Shown here piece by piece: positions 46,001 through 56,631 of a DNA stretch of 64,000 bases. The position numbers were made by a program, and so were the translations under genes. The stretch lies in NCBI GenBank assembly GCA_030248295.1, contig JASANH010001319.1, positions 248,001-312,000 of the forward strand, written 5' to 3'. The DNA is from Mesodorylaimus sp. YZB2_4. Taxonomy: Eukaryota; Nematoda; Enoplea; Dorylaimida; Dorylaimidae. Position 1 is the stretch's first letter, and every line of letters begins with the position of its first letter. Below the pieces are notes generated by a model. The model saw nothing but the letters and a program-made list of their open reading frames with translations. It did not search any database and was not told where the DNA came from.

Positions 46001-49000
46001 AACCTAAAGTTTCAGCACATCACACAATGCTATAAAAGACCTTATGTGGATGAATCATTGCATTTAACCCGTTTCAGCCAGCAAAGGCTACTACAATGTC
46101 CCAACACCCGCTCAAATTCATAGTTATGTTGTCTATCATAAAACCGCCTTTTCACACACACCTTACTTCACGAAAACCAGATTTATCGCCTGCTATCTTC
46201 CCTCCCCAACCCCCACAAAACCATATTTTTTAGCTTCGAATTTCTCATTTAAGAACTCAAGTAACCAATATCTTTCAGGTGGATCTAAGTCCTGTCCATA
46301 CACCTTCCTCACCACGTCACCCTGTCATTATTTTGATCTAAATCCACTCACCTCATGCAAGAACTCCCGAATTATACTGTTATCCTGAGGTTTAAAAATA
46401 GTCCACACTGCACCAACATTGGCAGGATTCGCTTTGGCACGTTCCAAATCTTTCTCGTCCAAGTCTTGATTTTTCAAGTAGTCCAAAATTTCTATAAAGA
46501 CAAAATAAAGTGTGCCATGAAATCGATAAAACATGGCTCGTGACGACTAGCCCCAAAAATCGCCCTCTTATCGTTTGACAAATTATCTTGACAAAACCCA
46601 GAGACCAAGAAAATATCTGTTTTGGGTCCCTCACCCAGGTGCGTTGTAAAAAAGGTGTACTCCTGCAACCTCATTGCGAAAATAACTGGGTGCCCAAATT
46701 TTATCGACGCTGGACCATGGAACAAAATAAGAAGCCCCTCCCTAAATAAGTCTTCGGCCTAAAGACTTCTCAGTGTCTTCCTAGTCAATGATTTTGATGG
46801 TTTGCGTCAATTATGCCGGACAATACGAGAGATCGCCGACATCTGGTTATCACACACACCTTAACCACTCACGTCAGAACAGGACCATCAATTCCACACC
46901 AGCGCACATCGACTCCCTCCCAGCCGACTCACACATCAATCATTATTGCTTGCTCCGCCAAACTGCACGCACCGAATACAGGGAGGCACGCTTTCATCGT
47001 CCCCAGCAGCTACACACAGACTGCACACCACCCACCACCCTCGTTTTTACTCACCTCGATGCAGATATTCAGTGTTAATCCCTGTTGGTGTCGTCACATT
47101 CACCAAAACGTTCACAGCGTCACTCACATCCAAATGCAAATTCGTCGTTCCTTTCTCCGGCTCGAAAATCATGTCTAGAAAATGAGGCTAACACCTGCAT
47201 ATTTCGATCATTTGGCGTGTCGTCCTGTTCAAAGTTCTTCCTGCAGTAGAGTTTCTGATACGGTTTCTGTGGAACATGTTGCAACTGGGAAGCAGCATGA
47301 AGCCATTCCTACCTGCAATACCCCCGACTCACTCTTTCCCCGCCTAAACTACAGTCCTATCTCCAAACCCCAATCTCCTGCTGGTAACTAAGCCTGCAGT
47401 TGCACCTAACTGCGCTCAAATCGAAAAGGTCATTCTTTCCGTCACTACTAAAAAAACACATAGAAGAGGCACAGCGCCTCACCAAATTCAAATCCATCAG
47501 CTTTCCCACACTTACCATAAGCAGTATACATCTTTGGCCCCAAGTCAGGCGCTAAGCAAAAAGACGGCAGCTTCGTAGCCAAATTGAACCGACCGCTTTC
47601 TGGATGCGTGTACTCGGGAATTGGTAAAGCTTTGCAAAAATCCTCGTAATGATCTCTCAGCACCATCGAAAACTTTTCTCCCGGTGGCCAATCTTTTAGC
47701 TAAAAATTACTTGCAACTTGTCAATAAATTTTAAGCACCAAACCTTGCCACCCACGCCAAGCATACATAGGGTCTTCCCCGGAAAAATTTAATTACTTTG
47801 GCCAAAACAGGGGTCTAAAACACCTTGGCACACCTTTCAGGCGGAACGCGGGACAATCACAAGGGCCACCTGATCAAACTTTTTCTGGGGGGGGGGGGGG
47901 GGGGGGGGGGAGGGTCTGCACTACCTTTTATACCCAATCATCTAACTTGTCGCACTTCGATCATTTTGACTTTAAGATCGCCCTATACTACTCCTAACAC
48001 ATCGGCACATCTCAAGTAAGCAAATCCCAGGCTATAACTCATGTCCACATGCGCAAGCACTGTCACCGTTACACTGACTGCCAAAAAACCATTTTTTACG
48101 TCTTACCTTCAAATACAATTTCCTTTTCTCCTTATCACGCAACCGAAGCGAGCAATTCGAGAATCCATTCCAAAATTCCTCCACGCTTATATTTGGTTTC
48201 ATTTTTCCAGTCCGACAATCCACAATACAATCGACACTGTCATGACTGCGACAGAGACTGGAAAACACATTCGGATGCCACAAAGCAGACGAAAGCTCTT
48301 GATGAATATTTTCCACGATCAACGGCTGAAAAAAAAGGAAAAACAGCCATTATCCAATTCCAAGTCGCCTGGAGAACCTCACACCCGCTGCCCAAGCACA
48401 GGGCACGGCTCGACTCCCACATCATTGAGGGGGTGTGAACAGTTGAGCTTGGCATGCAGAATCGTGTGACCACCTACAGTCCAGCATCGACCAATCCAAC
48501 CCCACGTCTGAATCCAGGTCCCAATCCACTTTTGAAAATCGTCAACGGGGAGGACGTATAGGGCACCACCTCAACAGTGCATCGGTCGACGCTGGCCTAC
48601 ACTGCAACCCCTACATTTCACAGGGACCAGCGACAAGATTCCGTAAGCACAATCTCGCAGTCTCACGCACGATCTGAATTTCTCACATGGTCCATGCGCA
48701 CAACTTCCCACCAGCAGACCTTCCAGATCTTGGCTCACTCCTCTTTCCTTTTCAATAAATCTTTTCATTACTTCGAGTCCTCCAAATTGTAACTGCCCCG
48801 CAAAAACCCAGTCCCATCACCCCAATATACTTACACACGATGATTTCCAATGTTCCTGAAATAAGTGCAAATTCATTTCTGATCGGCCACTTCGTAGGAC
48901 CAACAACTGCCCATCGAACATGTGCCAATGGGACGAATCAGATTCCTGAATCCCCACATCCACCCTTGCCTAAACAAGACCACCCATCACCAAGGAACAC

Positions 49001-52000
49001 TACAAACTGGTCCAAACCTCCACTTACATTCAATTTCGAATGTGACCAGCAAATACTCATTTGTTGCTCCAATTTGTTCAAGGCTACAAATCTGAGATTT
49101 AACAAAACCAAATAGCAGTTCCAACTCATCCTTACTTGATAAAGTATCCAAACCACAATCGGGAATCAGATGAGCCTAAGCACAAAAGAATACCGTCAGC
49201 CACAGCATCCGAAGGCTAGGTCAGAGCCAAGAGGAGGGGGAGGGGGAATAGTCAACTACTAAGCACAGTCAGGCCAACAGGGGGTCAGCATTTTCTGATA
49301 GTCTCCTTTAGAGAGGGTCAAATCAATTTTTTAAAAACTTCAACATTACAAAATCAAAGATATAGGCGACTCATCCCCCTCGGTTTCGGATGCTGGTCAG
49401 TCAACTCACTAAGCCATGCCCGACAATACATTTTACCCCCTGCTCGGCTATAACTTACCAAAATCATATCTCCAGTACTATGACGAACTTTTTTAATCGA
49501 TTCGTCATCAGAACGTCTTGTACAGTACGCCCAGCCGAATTCGTCATGCCTTGATGTTACCGAGTCTAAAAATACAACAGCTACAGTAGATTTGCTTTCC
49601 AGCTTTGCTTCGATGCCCCTGCCCCAACCTAGATCCCAATTAACATGAAGAGCCAAAGCCACATTCGGGCAGGGGAAAAAACGGAAGTTTCACTGAAGAA
49701 AGGTGGCCCATACATGACCGACGGAAGATAATAGAACCGGCCTACGTATCGCCAGCACTGCAATCATGGCTTTGCAGTCAGCACAGAGGTACATACGGTA
49801 AGCAAGGTCCGAATTTGAGGAGGATAAAGTAAGATGAGGGTGGTGGACATGCGGGATTCACTGCTGAGATGGTTCAAAGTTTTAATTAAACAGGCGAGAT
49901 CCACTATGTCACCCCACATGTCCAGGAGAATTTTGTAAAACCCACCTTTCATGCATCTATTGGATAAGGTCACCTTTCCATAGCTACAATTCTTCCCTCT
50001 TTTCCTCATCAGCCCTCTTCCAAAGTTTGGGCTCAACAACCGACTGATCTCTGACCTGACCCTCATTTTCGATCCCACCCAATCCCTGTCCAACCTTTGT
50101 TACCCTTTGGGTCAAGTTTCAACCGATCGGACCCTCAGCCTGGATCCCAACCGCAGTCCGATCAAAACCACAAAATTTCAGCAAAGAAGCCGTAACTGGC
50201 GCCACGCGCTCTTCAAACTCCCCTATTTCGTGTGCATCAGTCGCCCCAAACAGAGACAGAAGAAGTGACCAGCGCCTAGAATGGAACGTTCGGAGAAAAT
50301 TCGACATGCCTGAACAGTAACGCATGGAACTTTTGAACTGCCGATCTGGCCTATCCACCAATCAGATCAGATCAAAGATCGATCGATGTTGGGCCTTTAC
50401 GGAGCACACGATTGCAATGCAGTCAAAAAACACTTACACTATCCTAATTCCAAACTACTTTACAGTGTACATCCTTGCCTCGGTCCATTTCCCACCCTTT
50501 TACATTGCTAATTACACATCCCTATTCCTGTTCCCGTACGCCTCTCCCACACCATCCCCCATCACGAGCACTTACCTCGCACAACGCCATCTAGCCGATC
50601 CGAAAAACAGTCCGAACACACGCACAGGCCGCAATCGGGACACAACACGTGCAAGTTGAATATGGTTGTCGAACATACGTCGCACAACTCACGCACACCA
50701 TCGCTGTCCTTCCACGGCAGACAAGTCGATTGTTCATCTGCACATAAGAATAAGCAGTAAAGATCAAGTCTCTGTTCAAATTCAGCATATCAGAGTTCAG
50801 GTGATCAACTGATGAGGTAACCACCATTCATTGATGGAATTCCAGACACAAAGCCTCAGCTTGTCCTTGCTAGACTAACTATATCATACCTGTCTTATCT
50901 TACCTTATCCATAGCCAAGCACTATACAGCACACTCAGGTGATAAGGAACGCATATTTGACAAATACTTTTACCCAGATGGGAGTCGAACCCTCCCCTGT
51001 AAGTGTGTTATCCTAGCTTTTTGGGGGTGTTCTACCTGCCCCCTCCTAATATTGTACCTTCCTTGCACTCACATGTCCATTTTACCACCTACTCTGCAAA
51101 AAGGACATACGAAAACCCAAACGTACCTTGATTAATCCTCTTTAGGAATTCCGACTTGAGTAAAATCCGTTCCTTATTCAATAATTGGCGGAAATAGACG
51201 TCCACGTGGGATAGGATAAAGTGAGCTGTCAAAAGATCACTAGGCAATCCATCGATATTGATTGAAGGCAACCATTCTCGAACATTCGCCGCATCACTGT
51301 TCGAACAATGATCGACGTCGTGCTTATGACACGCGAAGCTGATCGATGTCACAGTACAGATCGATGGCGATGAAGACTCCGATTGGTTGTCATCGATTGG
51401 TGAAGAGAGCCTGAACATTGAAAGCTTTTCTGACACGCACAGCAAGTCAACTCACTCGAATCCACTAACTTTCGAAAATCCCGAAATCTACAATACGCCG
51501 ATTCGCTTTCAACCTCCGATTCTCGACATTCCAAACACCGAGTCACGCTCGGTGGCAAATCTGTGCACGGGCAATCTTGGATCACGCCGCGACACGTTGA
51601 TGGCCGAGGTGTTGATATTGCCTCCTCCTCAATCGTGGTGAAATCCATATCAGCCAGAATATGCACTGGTCTTGTGAGATCGTATTTCCGCGAGATAGAA
51701 AATCGTATTTTCGGTCTTACTTTGACTTTGCCGTCGAATAATGAAGCTTGCTCCGAATAGACGATCGAGAATGGTCGGGACAATTGATCTGCCTCGTTGG
51801 ATACCGCAGATGATAAAAGTGACGAGCGACGTCTCGTCATCATTGAAAAAGTGGAATTTGGGCCATGAAACCTCCGCTTTTTCACAGGGCGTAAATAGGA
51901 AACTGGAATCGATTTATCTCCCCGACAACGAATCCTCCCTCGCAAAATACAAGTGGCATTTCGTCTAAAACATAAAAGATTGCTTTCAGGACTTTATCCA

Positions 52001-52691
52001 AAGCAAGAAACACCATTTACCTTGTTCGATATCGCTCTACTTCGTTATTTTGAATCTCTAGGGCTCTTGTTTGAAATCGATCATCGCCCTGCCGTTCCCG
52101 CTTTTGCCACTTGCCATTCTCCATTGCAGCTGCACAAGTTTCACTCAACCACATCGAAAAATCCGATGTAGAATTACTTTGTTCATTGACTATCGGCGAA
52201 GAAGTTCTATCAAATCTGATCTCTTCGCAACAAATCGCTTTTGCCGTTTCTCCGTTCATGCTCGGCGGAATAAGCGAGTCCATCCGTTCGGATGCATCGG
52301 ATGCCGATACAAATAGATTAGAAGGTTTGGCAGATGTTTTAGCCTTTAGCACACGATACGATTTCATTTGCGAGGGACAACTGGCCGACGAGAATCCGCA
52401 AGCAACTCTTTCGCCTATAGCTGGCGTCGCGCGATCCGAAATCAAAATTTCTGCAGGTTTTTCCAAAATCGATGAAAACAAGGCCGCTGGCGGTAATACT
52501 GAATGGAATGCACTACCAAAACTATTGTCTGCAATGGAGGGAATTTTCGGCAATTGATCAGTCATTGTCGACGTCGCTGAGAGTCCCGAATTCGATTGCA
52601 AGTAGAGCGGGAATGCTACCGAATCACTGGCTGGCGAAAATAAATTAATCGGCCAGTTTGAAAAATACTGATCCTTTTTGCGGCCTGCCAT
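43025..52691 (-). CDS. KDM3/JMJD1-like histone H3K9 demethylase, copy B
   Basis: Second JmjC demethylase of the KDM3 family, head-to-tail with copy A. Exons: 52691-52021, 51964-51456, 51429-51127, 50737-50576, 49565-49459, 49175-about 49047, 48945-48835, 48325-48107, 47699-47516, 47174-47055, 46491-46352, 45363-45196, 43222-43025, about 1006 residues. The N-terminus ([18 protein letters not shown]) is long and unlike copy A. Cysteine regions: [12 protein letters not shown]...CRFRDF and [20 protein letters not shown]. Jmj[13 protein letters not shown] (about H812, D814) and [12 protein letters not shown] (about H940). The C-terminus is [13 protein letters not shown], then [12 protein letters not shown], ending LMSNV. 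Exons 5, 9, 10 and 11 have exactly the same lengths as in copy A (107, 184, 120, 140). Exons 2 and 3 are separated by only 26 bases. The GTAAGT at 49027 is out of phase, so exon 6 probably ends at the GTCACA (49046). Activity is likely. Confidence 0.9.
43458..44084. repeat. Inverted-repeat (foldback) element with a second element nested inside
   Basis: The left arm from 43458 (TTAAAATACGACTTCTAATT...GGAAACAGAGCGGAGGAAAG) is repeated inverted and ends at 44084 (...AGAAGTCGTATTTTAA), over about 85 bases with a few changes. Between the arms, 43600-43893 is bounded by CAGGGTTCCC and GGGAACCCTG. This looks like a separate small hAT-like insertion. No coding frames are evident. It is in the last intron of copy B. 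Confidence 0.8.
43600..43893. mobile_element. Nested small element with CAGGGTTCCC termini
   Basis: A 294-base segment with perfect 10-base terminal inverted repeats, CAGGGTTCCC and GGGAACCCTG, inside the larger foldback element. The CAGGG start is typical of hAT-type non-autonomous elements. The flanks are AT-rich (ATATATA and CATATA) but do not give a clean 8-base duplication. Confidence 0.6.
44263..44277 (+). repeat. Run of 15 G
   Basis: Uninterrupted G15 in the last intron of KDM3-like copy B. It lies on the plus strand, so the transcript carries C15. Confidence 0.9.
45590..45675 (-). repeat. tRNA-like repeat with intact T-arm
   Basis: The minus strand contains GCGGGTTCGACTCCCGC, a perfect T-arm with B box. 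Upstream is GGATCGTAGTGCCGGCTCAC, an A-box-like word. The 3' acceptor strand would be TAGGGCC, but the matching 5' strand GGCCCTA is absent. It is therefore a tRNA-derived repeat or a broken tRNA, not a functional tRNA gene. It is intronic in KDM3-like copy B. Confidence 0.55.
47887..47910 (+). repeat. Run of 24 G
   Basis: Uninterrupted G24 followed by AGGG, in the intron between exons 8 and 9 of KDM3-like copy B. It has the same length as the tract at 12844. Confidence 0.95.
51430..51455 (-). other. Apparent 26-nt intron in KDM3-like copy B
   Basis: On the minus strand, TTCGA|GTGAGTTGAC...GTGTCAG|AAAAGC. The donor GTGAGT and acceptor GTGTCAG are good, and removal keeps phase (1 to 2). Splicing gives [20 protein letters not shown], which matches the KDM3 pattern of CRF..FR followed by an FSSP region. 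Reading through instead gives [11 protein letters not shown] and a stop about 80 bases later. A single-base indel in a non-spliced gene would be the alternative. Confidence 0.6.
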
Positions 52692-53023
52692 AATTTATAA
52701 AATTTATCTCAAGATTTATCGCAAGGAATACCATTGCGAAAAATAAACTTTTTGAGGATTTTGCGCGCTAGATCATTTCGAGTACAGTAACCCTGCAAGA
52801 CCGATGCGCACATTTTGCGCATTCTAGGCTGCTTACCTCAATAGGAATGGCTCTCGGCCCACATGTGCGCGAACAGTGCGATAACACCATTTTTGGCGCG
52901 GGTTCAAGGCGGTGTTTCACGGTCCGTCGGTTTTGCCAAAATCTTGAAAGAATTTCTCATCAAATTCTCACAAATTCCTCAAATTCCGTTTCCTTTTCCC
53001 CATAAAGACAAGTCATCGTAATA
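52692..53023. promoter_or_regulatory. Likely bidirectional promoter (KDM3-like copy B / PRELI gene)
   Basis: The start codons of two divergent genes are 332 bases apart. The interval is moderately AT-rich with no open frame and contains repeated TTTGCGC words (GATTTTGCGCGC, ACATTTTGCGCATTC). No TATA box was assigned. Confidence 0.5.
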
Positions 53024-53674
53024 ATGAAGTATTACGCTTCGGATACGACGATCAAGAATTCGTGGGATCAAACGATTGTGGCAGTTTGGCAACGTTATCC
53101 AAATCCGTTCAGTAAACACGTTTTATCTGAAGATACGTTGGAACGACGTGTGGAGGGTGCGCGTTTATTTTCGAAACGTCTTTTAATCAAAACTAATCCA
53201 TTGCCCAAATGGGGTCAACGTTTTGTTTCACTGCGTCAGGTGGCTGTAATCGAAGAATCCATGCTGGATCGTGATCGCCATGTATTCGTTACCTACACTC
53301 GAAATATCGGATATACTCACACGATGAATGTAATAGAAAAGTGCATTTATTCTCCATCTTCATCCGTTGTTGACGACCAATCACCATCTGCATCGAAACC
53401 GAATTCAACCTTGGTGAAACGCGAAGCTTGGATTAGCAGTCACGTTCGTGGATTTGCCAGCGTTTTACAACGATTCGCTGTAGAACGATACAAACATAAC
53501 GCTCACAATGCCACCAAGGGACTTTCATATGCATTAGCCCGATTGTTTCCCACTCAACATTTTTCACCATTGGCCGACACAAAAGCGAAATTGGCTTCAG
53601 TGACTGATTTGGTTGTCCATCAGTTGGAAACGGCCACCGTGAAAGCTACCGGTGCGAATACGTCTACCATGTAG
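53024..53674 (+). CDS. PRELI/MSF1-domain mitochondrial lipid-transfer protein (PRELID1-like)
   Basis: Predicted intermembrane-space protein that, with a TRIAP1/Mdm35 partner, carries phosphatidic acid between mitochondrial membranes. It is a single exon of 216 residues, ATG to TAG, near the usual PRELID1 length of about 219. The start MKYYASDTTIKNSWDQT is the family N-terminus. It is followed by VAVWQRYPNPFSKHVLSEDT, the RRLLIKTNPLPKW-like strand (KRLLIKTNPLPKWGQRF), YTRNIGYTHTMNVIEKCIY and REAWISSHVRGFASVLQRFA. The C-terminal helix is Ala/Thr/Val-rich. No intron is needed. It is divergent from KDM3-like copy B. Confidence 0.93.
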   Translation: MKYYASDTTIKNSWDQTIVAVWQRYPNPFSKHVLSEDTLERRVEGARLFSKRLLIKTNPLPKWGQRFVSLRQVAVIEESMLDRDRHVFVTYTRNIGYTHTMNVIEKCIYSPSSSVVDDQSPSASKPNSTLVKREAWISSHVRGFASVLQRFAVERYKHNAHNATKGLSYALARLFPTQHFSPLADTKAKLASVTDLVVHQLETATVKATGANTSTM

Positions 53675-54591
53675 GCGGAAATGATTGGGAATGTGACGAA
53701 AATTTGAGGAAGTGAGGATTTGATGAGAAGAATGCTTTGGTTAGGAAAGATGGATAGATGGCAAGTGATAAAATCAGGGTAATAGGTGGTAGGAAAAAGT
53801 ATGAATCATTTCATTCCTTTATTCGAGTTTTTGACCTGCGGCCGAAGTTTTTTTGGATTTCTAACATTTTGCCATTTTTATTTCCCAAGTTCATATCCCA
53901 AGGAACCAGAGAGTTGATGATGTGCGTTTTTCTATTTTTCGATAATGGAGAATAATATGCGCACAACAGCCATCAGGTAAAAATCCACCACTTGCTTGTA
54001 GATAGTTCATATCATTGCACTGATTAGACTATGCTGTACAGTTCGTAATTCACATCACGATGGTATTCATCAGGCCATATCTGTCGTTTGCCGCGCACTC
54101 CAGCAGTTTCTTAGAGATCAGTTATCAATGAAAACCAAAATACTGTTGCTTGTATTGCAATTATTGGTCCCTCGAATAATGTGGCTGCACCCTGGAACTA
54201 ATCATAAGGTCTCAAATATGCACAGACGGCAAAACCTATCTCGTGTGTGCCTCCCTGGACACTACTGTGTGGCATGACTATCTCGGTACTATGGTAACTA
54301 GATACTGTATTGTGGACTAGACCTCAGTAAGTTGGGAATCGCCGCAAATCGTAGATGATTGGCAGCTCTCGAGGTTCCTGGACTTCCAGAGTTGCAAATT
54401 CGGGCAGGAGCGAGATGACCTGCCTGGCTAGCCTCCAAGCCCATCATAGCCTTGTGAGTGTAAGTGGAGCTTCCTGTTAGCCCCTCCTTAAATGACATAG
54501 TAGCACTGGTTCATCGCTGAAGCAGTCACTGTGCTCTGCAGTGCAGTGTGAGCCATTGACCCTGGCAGTTGCTGTTGAATAATCCCAGATA
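53675..54591. other. Intergenic, no gene seen
   Basis: 3' flank of the PRELI gene up to the mariner element. No exon, tRNA or named repeat was recognised. Confidence 0.55.
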
Positions 54592-55886
54592 CGAGGGGAG
54601 TTCAAAAAGTTCGTAGCCTGACCACATGTTAATTGAAACTGTACAAGGTAATGCTTATTTATTTTCGACATAACATCCCCTGAAACCAATTCGCTTGTTT
54701 AAACTTTGGTGCACCGCGTGCATACCCGTAAAAAAATATTCCTCACACCCCTCAAAAAACGCTTCAGTCGCTGGTTTCACTTCCTCATTACTCGAAAATT
54801 TCTTGCCACGAAAACTTTTTTTGAGTTTTCCGAATAGGTAATAATTGTTGGGTGCCAGGTCTGGACTGTACTGTACGGTGGATGAGCGATTTGTTCGAAT
54901 TCGCATTCATCGATGGCAGCCTGAGCAACGCGCGCTTTGTGGACGGGCGCATTGTCAATCAGGAGCAGCACCTTTTTTTCACCGTTTCGCTTTGATCTCT
55001 TCACGCAATCGGCGGATAACATCAGCAAAATATTGCCCAGTGATTGAGGTCTTGACTGGCATATAATCAATCAATAACATTCCGTTACAATTTTAAAAAA
55101 GTTGTTGCCATGACCTCGCCCAATGACTGCTGAACGCGAAATTTTTTGGCGGATTAGCACCCTTTGGCAGCCACTGCATCGATTCGTGTTTTGACTCAGA
55201 TCAAAGTGGTGAGTCCTGGCTTCATCATCCATAACCGTTCTTTCATAAAAATCGTCTTGATCCTCCGCGATCCTTGCCAAAAAGCTTCATTGACGTTTGA
55301 ACTCTGACAGTTCTTCGCGCGTTTGCCAGGTCTTTTGGCACACATCTCGCGCAGACCTTGGATAAATTCAATTTCTCTGTAAAATTGTTTCGACGCTACC
55401 CACTGAAATGCCCCTTTGCTCCGCTATCTCGACAACGTCTGTTCGAAGGTCTTCTTTCCCAATCTTTGCCGCAACATCGCATTTGCTGGCCGGTGTCGCC
55501 TCGGTTGGTCGTCCAGATCTTGGGTCATCTTCAATCGATTCTCCCCCATGTTTGAGCAGACGACTTTTTTACTGACGGCAATTTAGGTGCATTATTGCCG
55601 TACACTAAGACAATCCGATCGCTAATTTCTGTCGGCTTCAAGCCTTCTTTTGTTAAAAACTTGATGACAGACTGATAAATTTTTGAAATTGAATTGAAAA
55701 TTTGTCAAATTTGTAATTTCTCTGACCCACTTCCAAATAGATGACCATATTTCAAGAACGCACGAATGAATCAGCGAGATTTTTTGTAAGGATTCTAGTG
55801 GGATGTGCGGCAGTGTAAAGTACAAATTTCACTGCTGCAGCTCATGCGGAAGGTACTCAGGCTGCGAACTTTTTGAACTCCCTCCG
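54592..55886 (-). mobile_element. mariner-family transposon, complete ends, broken transposase
   Basis: A 1.3-kb element flanked by TA on both sides (54590-54591 and 55887-55888). Terminal inverted repeats: CGAGGGGAGTTCAAAAAGTT at 54592 and its inverse ending GAACTCCCTCCG at 55886. They match over about 30 bases with three or so differences. The minus strand encodes mariner transposase from about 55690 to 54655. Visible pieces are IKFLTKEGLKPTEISDRI, ESIEDDPRSGRPTEA, ERTVMDDEARTHHFD, LLLIDNAPVHKA and SPDLAPNNYYLFGKLK. These include the three acidic positions of the mariner D,D34D layout. At least three frameshifts, with stops in between, separate these pieces, so the element is dead, though its ends could still be mobilised. 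Confidence 0.9.
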
Positions 55887-55888
55887 TA

Positions 55889-56631
55889 AGCGCAGATTGC
55901 TCAAACATTTTTTGCAGCAAACAACTCGATGCATCATTCTGCAAAAATGTTCCCGCAGTGAACTAAAAACCTGGGGGGGGGGGGGGACAAAGTTTTTTGT
56001 ATAACCTAATGTCGCAATCTGCAGCAAATCATGCGCAAGATACAATCAAACTGGGCCCTTGATGAAATGCAAATTACCAGCATTGGTTGCCAGCGACAGC
56101 CATTAGGTGGGCTAGGGTACGCATACTACGTAGGGCCATGTGATGCAAGGCGGGAGCAACATGAAATACCGCTCCCTCGATGGTTTTGAAACAATCGATT
56201 TTTGACTTTTGAGGCGATTGTGTTATCAGCCAGACCCGAGTTGCTAGTCTTGGCTTTTCTACCAGGGCACAGACTTCGAAACACATGATGGCAGTGCCAG
56301 AGCGATAGTGGTCGTGTGTAAGTATGCTGTTGGTGTGAAGCCTGCCAATCTGTAGGTCCCGGATTAGAACCCCAGACACTTGATTTCTCCTGACGGTGAG
56401 GTGAAAACTGTTCATGAGTCGGCCACACTGGCCGCCACTGTCAACCTACAGTTCGAAAGCTAGGAAACACGAGAGCAGTAGATGAAGGGAGCGTGTACAG
56501 CCCCGGTTTGGGCAAGTGCACAGTTAGCTGTGGCTATAGTATGGCCAGGCACTTCTCACGTGACGATACCTACAACATTCTTTCAATCCAGTCCCACACA
56601 AGCACCCAAACAGATAAAACAATGACATCCA
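55889..56631. other. Intergenic, no gene seen
   Basis: Lies between the mariner right end and the 3' end of the CCDC137-like gene. It includes a G14 run and a tRNA B-box-like word (minus strand, GGGTTCTAATCC near 56365). No exon was recognised. Confidence 0.5.
55973..55986 (+). repeat. Run of 14 G
   Basis: Uninterrupted G14 about 90 bases beyond the mariner right end, in intergenic DNA. Confidence 0.9.

Noticed and set aside
49022-49028. GTAAGT donor as the end of exon 6 in KDM3-like copy B
   Set aside because: It leaves phase 1, and the next exon (GAATCTGATTCG) only reads in phase 0; using it creates an immediate stop.
51349-51455. Read-through of the KDM3-like copy B exon 2 to its own stop (CCACQKSFQ...)
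   Set aside because: It breaks family similarity and truncates the protein before the JmjC domain; the 26-nt intron reading is better supported.
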